From positions 444,519-508,518 of the forward strand of contig NZ_JAAORJ010000004.1 in assembly GCF_017696315.1 (NCBI RefSeq): a stretch of DNA of 64,000 nt. The letters run 5' to 3'. Of this stretch, positions 58,008 to 64,000 are shown one piece after another; positions within the stretch are counted from its first letter, which is position 1; each line of letters begins with the position of its first letter. The notes beneath the pieces are model-generated. The model was given only the letters and a program-made list of their open reading frames with translations, searched no databases and had not been told where the DNA came from. The position numbers and the translations under genes are program-made. Source of the DNA: Prochlorococcus marinus XMU1412. GTDB lineage: Bacteria > Cyanobacteriota > Cyanobacteriia > PCC-6307 > Cyanobiaceae.

Positions 58008-59051
58008 TTAAGTTAAAATTTCTGGCAAAAATTTACTAATTGTTTTTTCATTTTTTCGAACTATCTTTCCAATTTCCCAACTATCTATACCATAATCTTT
58101 ACAGATACTTAATATCGCGTCCTTAAATTGTTTATCAATAATTAAACAAAATCCCACTCCAAGATTGAAAGTATTCCAAAAATCTTTTTTAGGAATAGAT
58201 CCTTTCTCTTTAAGGAATTTAAATAAAATAGGTATTTCCCAAGTACTGGTATTGATATAAGGAATAAAATCAGAAGGCATACATCTTGGTAAATTTTCTG
58301 GAATTCCTCCTCCAGTTATATGAGACATTGCTTTAATTTCTATATTTTCAGTTAAGATTTGGTTAATCACATTATTGTAAATTTTTGTAGGTTTCAATAA
58401 CTCATCATAAAAATTTAAGTGAGAAACTTTTTCAAATTCTTTATCTATTTGATTATTGTTTTGAATAATTTTTCTTACTAAACTAAAGCCATTACTATGA
58501 ACTCCATTACTTTTTAAAGCAATTATTAAGTCATTTTCTGAGACTTTTTTACCATTAATAAGCTTATCCTCATCAACTATTCCAACACAAAATCCTGCAA
58601 GGTCATACTTATTTTTCGAATAAAATCCAGGCATTTCAGCAGTTTCTCCACCGAGTAATGAACAGTTATTTTCTCCGCAGCCATGTGAAATTCCCTGAAC
58701 AACCCTCAACAATTGTTTCTTATCAAGCTTACCAGTAGCAATATAATCCAGAAAAAATAAAGGTTTTGCACCACAAGTAATGATATCGTTCATGCACATA
58801 GCGACTAAATCAATACCAACCTCAAAGTGAAAGTTTTTACTTTGGGCTAATTCTAATTTTGTTCCAACACCATCAGTTCCTGAAACAAGAACTGGTTTTT
58901 TAAACCTATCGATAGGAATTCTAAACAAACCTCCGAACCCACCAATACCCTCAATCACATTAGATGTATGAGTCCCTTCAACTGCCTGTTTAATTTCGGA
59001 AACAAATTCTCGGCCAGCTTTTATATCAACACCTGATGTTTTGTAATCCAT
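58008..59051 (-). CDS. purM: Phosphoribosylformylglycinamidine cyclo-ligase
   Basis: The 347-residue protein has VSGTDGVGTKLELAQ near residue 57, DLVAMCMNDIITCGAKPLFF near 81, LLGGETAEMPGFY near 137, and the substrate-site HITGGGIPENLPR near 243. It closes the imidazole ring to form aminoimidazole ribotide in purine synthesis. It is divergent from panC-cmk with a 97-bp gap. Confidence 0.97.
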   Translation of the reverse strand: MDYKTSGVDIKAGREFVSEIKQAVEGTHTSNVIEGIGGFGGLFRIPIDRFKKPVLVSGTDGVGTKLELAQSKNFHFEVGIDLVAMCMNDIITCGAKPLFFLDYIATGKLDKKQLLRVVQGISHGCGENNCSLLGGETAEMPGFYSKNKYDLAGFCVGIVDEDKLINGKKVSENDLIIALKSNGVHSNGFSLVRKIIQNNNQIDKEFEKVSHLNFYDELLKPTKIYNNVINQILTENIEIKAMSHITGGGIPENLPRCMPSDFIPYINTSTWEIPILFKFLKEKGSIPKKDFWNTFNLGVGFCLIIDKQFKDAILSICKDYGIDSWEIGKIVRKNEKTISKFLPEILT

Positions 59052-59148
59052 GAAATAAAAATGATAGACTTTCCTATATAGATATTCCTCCTAAGATTGC
59101 TTTTGTCCAGTAATTATTTATCAAATAGATTTATTTTTTAAAAACAAA

Positions 59149-60681
59149 GTGAAGAAAGTAATCATAAGGAAAACTGAAGAAATAGAAAATTGGAGGAGAA
59201 ATATAAATAGTGAAATTAACTTCATTCCAACAATGGGTAATCTTCATAATGGACATATTAAACTAATATCAACAGCAAAAAATGACAATTCTAATGTTAA
59301 TTTAGTAAGTATTTTTATTAATCCACTTCAATTTGATAACAAGTTAGATTTAGAGAATTACCCTAAAACAATTGATAATGATATAAAAATCTCCTTTTCA
59401 AATGGCGCAGATGCCATCTTTATCCCAAGTAATGAAGATATATATCCACCGAATAATAAAAATATTAAATTCCTAAAAGCTCCAAAAGAATTATCTTCTT
59501 CATTATGTGGATTAAATCGAATTGGACATTTTGATGGTGTTTGTACAGTAGTTTATAGATTACTTAATCTCATCAAGCCAAAAAATCTTTACTTAGGGGA
59601 AAAAGATTGGCAACAACTTTTAATTTTAAAAAATCTTGTTCTAAGAAAGAAATTAAATGTTACTATTAAATCCATTCCTACACAAAGAGATTTTGATGGA
59701 ATTCCTTTAAGTTCACGTAATGTACATTTATCAAAAAATGAAAGAAAATTGATTAAGTTTTTTTCAAGTGAGTTATTAGAAGCAAAAAAAAAATTTCAAC
59801 AAGATAAAAAGATTAATTTAAACCAAATAACTAAAAAGCTATCAGCAAAAAAAATTTCAATTGAATATTTAGAACATTTACACCCTCATACACTCCAAAA
59901 AGCAAGACTTGAGGATAATATTTCGTTACTTGCTGGTGCGATAAGATGTGGAGAGACAAGATTAATTGATCACGTTTTCCTAATGAAAAGAAGGCCTATT
60001 ATTGCAATTGATGGTCCTGCAGGTTCAGGTAAAAGTACTGTAACAAAGTTAATAGCGAAAAAACTTAAACTTTTATATTTAGATACTGGCGCAATGTATA
60101 GGGCATTGAGTTGGCTTATGATAAAAGAAAATATTGATTATAAAAAAGAAGAAAAGTTACAAAATATTCTTAAAGATATATCTATTGTTTTCAAGTCGAA
60201 TACAAATTCACATCAGGATGTTTATATTAATAATTACTGTGTTACTGAAGAAATTAGGTCACAAAAGATAAGCTCCATCGTTTCTAAAATTTCCTCAATA
60301 AAAGAAGTTAGAAAATTCTTAGTAGAAGAACAACGAAAAATTGGGAAATCAGGTGGACTTGTAGCTGAGGGAAGAGATATAGGAAGTACTGTTTTTCCAC
60401 ATGCAGAACTTAAAATATTTTTAACTGCTAGCATTGATGAAAGAGCAAAAAGAAGAAAATCTGATAAAAATAGTAAAGACTCACAAGAAATAGACCTTCA
60501 TACATTAAAAGAACTTATAAAGAAAAGAGATTTTGAAGATTCCAATAGGGAAATTTCACCTCTAACAAAAGCGAATGACGCAATAGAAATTATTTCGGAT
60601 GGATATAAAATTAATGAGGTAGTGGATAAAATTATTGATCTTTATAATGACAAGATTCCTAAAGAGACTGAGATCAAATAA
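59149..60681 (+). CDS. panC/cmk: Bifunctional pantothenate synthetase / cytidylate kinase
   Basis: The 510-residue fusion begins with PanC: FIPTMGNLHNGHIKLI near residue 25 (the HxGH-type ATP site), LYLGEKDWQQL near 147 and IPLSSRNVHLSKNER near 184. From about residue 283 follows CMP kinase: AIDGPAGSGKSTVTK (P-loop at 289-297), LDTGAMYRALSW and VAEGRDIGSTVFPHA. One enzyme joins pantoate and beta-alanine; the other phosphorylates CMP. The fusion is known in cyanobacteria. GTG 59149 is the likely start. Confidence 0.95.
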   Translation: MKKVIIRKTEEIENWRRNINSEINFIPTMGNLHNGHIKLISTAKNDNSNVNLVSIFINPLQFDNKLDLENYPKTIDNDIKISFSNGADAIFIPSNEDIYPPNNKNIKFLKAPKELSSSLCGLNRIGHFDGVCTVVYRLLNLIKPKNLYLGEKDWQQLLILKNLVLRKKLNVTIKSIPTQRDFDGIPLSSRNVHLSKNERKLIKFFSSELLEAKKKFQQDKKINLNQITKKLSAKKISIEYLEHLHPHTLQKARLEDNISLLAGAIRCGETRLIDHVFLMKRRPIIAIDGPAGSGKSTVTKLIAKKLKLLYLDTGAMYRALSWLMIKENIDYKKEEKLQNILKDISIVFKSNTNSHQDVYINNYCVTEEIRSQKISSIVSKISSIKEVRKFLVEEQRKIGKSGGLVAEGRDIGSTVFPHAELKIFLTASIDERAKRRKSDKNSKDSQEIDLHTLKELIKKRDFEDSNREISPLTKANDAIEIISDGYKINEVVDKIIDLYNDKIPKETEIK

Positions 60682-60683
60682 AT

Positions 60684-61157
60684 TCAAGAAATACTCTCCA
60701 AAAAACCGTTTACAGAGTCTTCTAAAATATCAAGGACAAAATCGAAGCCCTCATCACCTCCAAAATATGGGTCAGGAACTTCTTGCTCATTAAAAACTGA
60801 TCTAAAATCTTGAATTTTTTTTATTGATGCAAAACCAGTTGAAGCTGTTCTATTTTTAAGATCTTGAATATTTCTAAAATTTGAATCGTCCATCGCAAGA
60901 ATATAGTTAAACGCTTCAAAATCTTCGCTAGTAATCTGACGAGCCCTGCTTTTGATATTTATATCTCTTCTTTCTGCCGCAATTCTCATCCTAGAGTCAG
61001 CTTTTTTTCCAATATGCCAACTCCCAGTTCCAGCAGAATCTATAATAAAGCCATCTGTTAATCTTTTTTTTTCAAGTAAACTTATAAAAATAGCTTCTGC
61101 TGCAGGAGACCTACAAATATTTCCCAAACATACAAAAAGAACAGAAATTTTTTTCAT
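60684..61157 (-). CDS. Low-molecular-weight protein-tyrosine phosphatase
   Basis: The 157-residue protein has the phosphate-binding loop VCLGNICRSPAAEAIF (catalytic Cys10, Arg16) and the general-acid region EVPDPYFGGDEGF near residue 130. It removes phosphate from tyrosine or from small molecules; its target is not known. It is convergent with panC-cmk (2-bp gap) and downstream of the bilin genes on the same strand. Confidence 0.92.
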   Translation of the reverse strand: MKKISVLFVCLGNICRSPAAEAIFISLLEKKRLTDGFIIDSAGTGSWHIGKKADSRMRIAAERRDINIKSRARQITSEDFEAFNYILAMDDSNFRNIQDLKNRTASTGFASIKKIQDFRSVFNEQEVPDPYFGGDEGFDFVLDILEDSVNGFLESIS

Positions 61158-61188
61158 ATGATCTCAAACTTAATAAATTATAGGACTT

Positions 61189-61950
61189 TTAAGTAGTAAA
61201 TAAAACTTCTTTAATTAAAGATTCAGTAAATTCTTTACCAAACAAACTCGACAACATTGGCCTTGCTGGATCGTTATCTCTTCTATAATTCAAATAATTA
61301 TTTTGACCGTTTATTAATTCTTTTTGCAGTTCAATATTGGCTTCTTTGCTTTCGAAAAGAATTTCCAAATACAAATCAAGATATTCCTTAAATGAGATAT
61401 ATAGCTGATTAGCAATTAAAAAATCACTTCTTTCTTCTTTTGGTAATTTTGACCAGATTACTCCTGGAGAAAAAAATCTAGATACATCAGCAGACATTTT
61501 TTCAGCTAATGGGAGTGATAAATGACATTGATTTTTAAGTTTTATAAGTTTTTCTAATAACTCATTATTGTATTGATTTTGTATTTTTAATGAAGGCTGA
61601 AAATCTAATACTAATAAATAACTATTAGGTAGAGAAACAAAATCTACTCCAAAAAATGGGACGTTATAAATAGTATTAGGAATAATTAAAAAATTTAAAA
61701 CAGAATAATTTGGACTATCTATACACACTGCTCTTGCGAATTTAATTCTTTTTTTATGAGTTACACCCCAAGTAGAGAGATTCACATTTTTTTTCGATTT
61801 TTTTGAACCATAAGTTGAATCTTTATAAGAATATTCCGAAGGTATTGTTTTTTCTAAACAGTTATATTTACTTAAATTATTTGTTAAATATTTTAAAAAA
61901 TTGTGCCATCTCCAATCTGGCCTGTAAAAAATAGTATCTTGTATTAACAT
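61189..61950 (-). CDS. pebB: Phycoerythrobilin:ferredoxin oxidoreductase (PebB)
   Basis: The 253-residue protein is a ferredoxin-dependent bilin reductase: [19 protein letters not shown] and [20 protein letters not shown] are family blocks, and [12 protein letters not shown] follows. Position after pebA and ho1, as in other marine picocyanobacteria, and the length identify it as PebB, which reduces 15,16-dihydrobiliverdin to phycoerythrobilin. It starts immediately next to the pebA stop, consistent with channelling between the two enzymes. Confidence 0.9.
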   Translation of the reverse strand: MLIQDTIFYRPDWRWHNFLKYLTNNLSKYNCLEKTIPSEYSYKDSTYGSKKSKKNVNLSTWGVTHKKRIKFARAVCIDSPNYSVLNFLIIPNTIYNVPFFGVDFVSLPNSYLLVLDFQPSLKIQNQYNNELLEKLIKLKNQCHLSLPLAEKMSADVSRFFSPGVIWSKLPKEERSDFLIANQLYISFKEYLDLYLEILFESKEANIELQKELINGQNNYLNYRRDNDPARPMLSSLFGKEFTESLIKEVLFTT

Positions 61951-62661
61951 TCAATGAATAATCTCATTATTTAATGTAAATAGAAATTTATTGATAAATT
62001 TATTTGTCCATTTTTCACCAAAAAAAGATTTAAACAATTTATCTGCAGGGTCTTTTTCAAAACTGTACTTATCATATTTAATTTGATTAATCTTTATTTC
62101 TTCTGCATTTAAAAATTGATTAATAGGATTCGATTTATAAATGTTTAAATAATTATGTACAAATAAATGGAATATATTATTTAAATCTCTATCAAGATTT
62201 AATTTATTTCCTCTACATATAATAACCCATGGGGAAAAATACTTTTTTGAATCATAAATATTCTTCATTTTATTATTATCAAATGCAGAATATTTATTCT
62301 TAATATTTCCTAAACTTGAACAATATTTTTCAAGATATTTGCTTTCTTGAATTAAAGGTTGATAATCAAGTATTGCTAATAACTTTTGAGAAGTTCCAAA
62401 CCATAAAATATCAGCTCCTAAAATAGGCATTTCACTATCAAAATTAGGATATGCGACCGTATTAAACACTTGCAGTTTTTTGCCACCATCTAATCTTGTT
62501 ATTCGCCACTTTCTATATTCGGGAGATGAAAAAAGCCAATTTTTAATAATATATTTTGAATCTTCATTGTGATGTTCTTTGAATTCGCTAGATATTTGTA
62601 CTTCATGTCCATTTAATTCATCAATATTGGTTTTAAGGAAATCAACTAATGAATCAAACAT
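61951..62661 (-). CDS. pebA: 15,16-dihydrobiliverdin:ferredoxin oxidoreductase (PebA)
   Basis: The 236-residue protein is a bilin reductase with [20 protein letters not shown] near residue 51, [20 protein letters not shown] near 79 and [11 protein letters not shown] near 140. It sits between ho1 (5-bp gap) and pebB. PebA reduces the 15,16 bond of biliverdin IX-alpha made by heme oxygenase, then hands the product to PebB. Assignment of A versus B rests mainly on gene order and length. Confidence 0.9.
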   Translation of the reverse strand: MFDSLVDFLKTNIDELNGHEVQISSEFKEHHNEDSKYIIKNWLFSSPEYRKWRITRLDGGKKLQVFNTVAYPNFDSEMPILGADILWFGTSQKLLAILDYQPLIQESKYLEKYCSSLGNIKNKYSAFDNNKMKNIYDSKKYFSPWVIICRGNKLNLDRDLNNIFHLFVHNYLNIYKSNPINQFLNAEEIKINQIKYDKYSFEKDPADKLFKSFFGEKWTNKFINKFLFTLNNEIIH

Positions 62662-62666
62662 AAATA

Positions 62667-63377
62667 TTAGGTCTCGGTACTTCCTTTCCTAACTTTTTTT
62701 GTAATGTAATTGAATACAATCTTGCCTAAAACAGCAATCAAGTTACCTTCAAGCTCCTTAAACATTTTCATATTGTAAGTAAAAGCTTGATTAGCTTCAT
62801 CAATAATTTGATCAGCAGTCTTTTGATTTATTGGAAGTTGATTCAAAGTAAGGGAATATTCTTCCTTGAATTTCTTTTCGTCAGCAATTAATTCAAACTC
62901 ATAAAAATTTAAACCATCATTTCCCTGCAAATTTAATGCTTTTTTAGCGATCCTTTTCAAGATTTGCCCCCCAGATAAATCTCCTATATAGCGAGTGTAG
63001 TGGTGACCAACTAAGAGCTCTGGTGAATTTTTTGCGACCTCTCGGATTCTTTCAACATATTCTTTTGCTGATTGAGAAATATTAATTTCATTCTTCCAGT
63101 TTTCACCAAAATAAAATTTAAGATCATTTATAAGAGTTTCTTTCCTGAATAATGATTTAAAACCTATAGGTTTAATTACGGGATGTTCCTCATTGACCAA
63201 TCTTTCAATTTCTTCTTCCATAGCTTCATAAACAAAATATAAATCACTAATTAATTTTCTATAAGATTTTTTTTCAACAACTCCTTTTAAAAAACAAGCC
63301 ACAAAGCCAGTATTTTCTGCCATAGTATGGGATTTTTTTGTCCCTTCTCTTAATTGTCCTGCAAGAGCAACTGCCAT
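62667..63377 (-). CDS. ho1: Heme oxygenase
   Basis: The 236-residue protein has the proximal heme ligand His17 in [20 protein letters not shown] and the distal-helix glycines in [16 protein letters not shown] near residue 127. It cleaves heme to biliverdin IX-alpha, iron and carbon monoxide with ferredoxin electrons. It heads the ho1-pebA-pebB operon. Upstream, 57 bp away on the same strand, is a gene of unknown function. Confidence 0.96.
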   Translation of the reverse strand: MAVALAGQLREGTKKSHTMAENTGFVACFLKGVVEKKSYRKLISDLYFVYEAMEEEIERLVNEEHPVIKPIGFKSLFRKETLINDLKFYFGENWKNEINISQSAKEYVERIREVAKNSPELLVGHHYTRYIGDLSGGQILKRIAKKALNLQGNDGLNFYEFELIADEKKFKEEYSLTLNQLPINQKTADQIIDEANQAFTYNMKMFKELEGNLIAVLGKIVFNYITKKVRKGSTET

Positions 63378-63434
63378 ATATTTTGAATTATTTTTGTAAG
63401 TGTATTTAATCTACAAGGAAAATACATAAAACAG

Positions 63435-63962
63435 CTAATTTTTGTTACCAGCGGATGTTGTAGAGAATAGCTTATAAAGTTCTTTACAAACCAAAAAAAG
63501 ATTATCTTTTTGTTCCTTTTGCGGTAGATGAGTCCCAGTCATTTCCCAATCACCGATGGTAGCCACTCTCCATCTCTCGGAGGGAACAATCATACCTCGC
63601 ATTATTATTCCCAACAATTTCGGAACTCTGCCATTATTATCATTTTCAATTCTTAATTGTAAGAGTATTGCTCTACATTCAATAAGAGGACTCCAACCAG
63701 GGAAATGAAACGCAAAGTCAATAGTATCTTGCATAGATTCATTATTTGAATTGTCCCAAGGACTAAAGTTTACGCTTGCATCTGGAAAATATTGCCGAAA
63801 CAAAGCTGCAGTGGAAGCAATTTTATTAGCTATTTCAACATTACTTGCATTTGAACTCGCATTCATAAGTAGCTGAGTAATTTTTTTGAAAATGACATAA
63901 TTTGCTTTAACTTGCTTATTAACTACTTTTTCTTTTAATAAAGATGTTGAAATGCTGATCAA
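63435..63962 (-). CDS. Conserved picocyanobacterial protein of unknown function upstream of ho1
   Basis: The 175-residue soluble protein appears to start at TTG 63962 (MISISTSLLKEKVVNKQVKA), since a stop lies just before it in frame and no ATG follows until well inside. Recognisable stretches are ANYVIFKKITQLLM, FRQYFPDASVNFSPWDNS, FHFPGWSPLIECRAILLQ and SERWRVATIGDWEMTG. I know no function and see no cofactor motif. Its position beside the heme oxygenase and bilin genes suggests, but does not show, a link to bilin metabolism. Confidence 0.72.
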   Translation of the reverse strand: MISISTSLLKEKVVNKQVKANYVIFKKITQLLMNASSNASNVEIANKIASTAALFRQYFPDASVNFSPWDNSNNESMQDTIDFAFHFPGWSPLIECRAILLQLRIENDNNGRVPKLLGIIMRGMIVPSERWRVATIGDWEMTGTHLPQKEQKDNLFLVCKELYKLFSTTSAGNKN

Positions 63963-64000
63963 TAAACTATTCTCTATTCACATTTGAATAATAAATTTCT

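Noticed and set aside
1-64000. CRISPR arrays, insertion sequences, prophage genes or rRNA operons
   Set aside because: No regularly spaced repeats, transposase or integrase motifs, phage structural genes or rRNA sequences were seen in the window.

Overview
The window is a block of core chromosome from a very AT-rich marine picocyanobacterium, almost certainly Prochlorococcus of the high-light type. The evidence is photosystem I genes (psaL, psaI, psaB, psaA, psaD), ndhN, ldpA, a ho1-pebA-pebB bilin operon, cobalamin genes, picocyanobacterial proteins of unknown function, low GC and very short intergenic gaps. Genus and clade are inferred from gene content and composition; no database search was possible.

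Layout. 1-6.8 kb: psaL (cut by the window edge), psaI, a small membrane protein, a glycosyltransferase, and psaAB with a clear terminator and a 334-bp upstream region rich in dyad symmetry. 6.8-11.5 kb: a CbiG-CobJ fusion, a HAD phosphatase, tRNA-Ser(GCU), alr and an HNH nuclease. 11.5-27.6 kb: one long minus-strand run holding the cyanobacterial S10/spc/alpha ribosomal cluster (rplC to rplQ with secY, adk, rpmJ and rpoA), then truA, rplM, rpsI, rpmE and prfA. 27.6-33.3 kb: ndhN, ldpA, tRNA-Gln(UUG), a HAD protein, recA behind a textbook cyanobacterial LexA box, a DUF2839 protein and a decayed DinG-like helicase. 33.3-42.2 kb: tyrA, a CrtD-type carotenoid desaturase, a fructosamine-kinase-like protein, a CAAD membrane protein, a MoeB-rhodanese protein, a duplicated CobO-like ATPase, larE, speD, recF and tRNA-Arg(CCG). 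42.2-54.4 kb: ppc, gshA, trpE, psaD, a histidine kinase, rodA, mrp, hemF and a CCB2/CCB4-like protein. 54.4-64 kb: an RNase D-like exonuclease, an LpxB-like glycosyltransferase, tRNA-Cys(GCA), two unknown proteins, purM, panC-cmk, a low-molecular-weight phosphatase, pebB, pebA, ho1 and an unknown gene upstream of ho1.

Together these genes cover photosystem I, tetrapyrrole chemistry (hemF, CobJ, CobO-like, heme oxygenase and bilin reductases), translation, DNA repair (recA, recF) and central anabolism (ppc, trpE, tyrA, purM, panC, gshA, speD).

I found no CRISPR array, insertion sequence, integrase, prophage or island-like segment, even beside the four tRNA genes. No clearly new multigene system is present. 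The points most worth a second look are: recF, whose conserved N-terminus has no ATG/GTG/TTG start and sits behind an A8T7 tract; two abutting, equally spaced dyads upstream of psaA; an unexplained structured region upstream of rplC; a histidine kinase whose ATP-binding domain looks degenerate; ribosomal proteins L36 and L31 without zinc ligands; and a few small uncharacterised genes.
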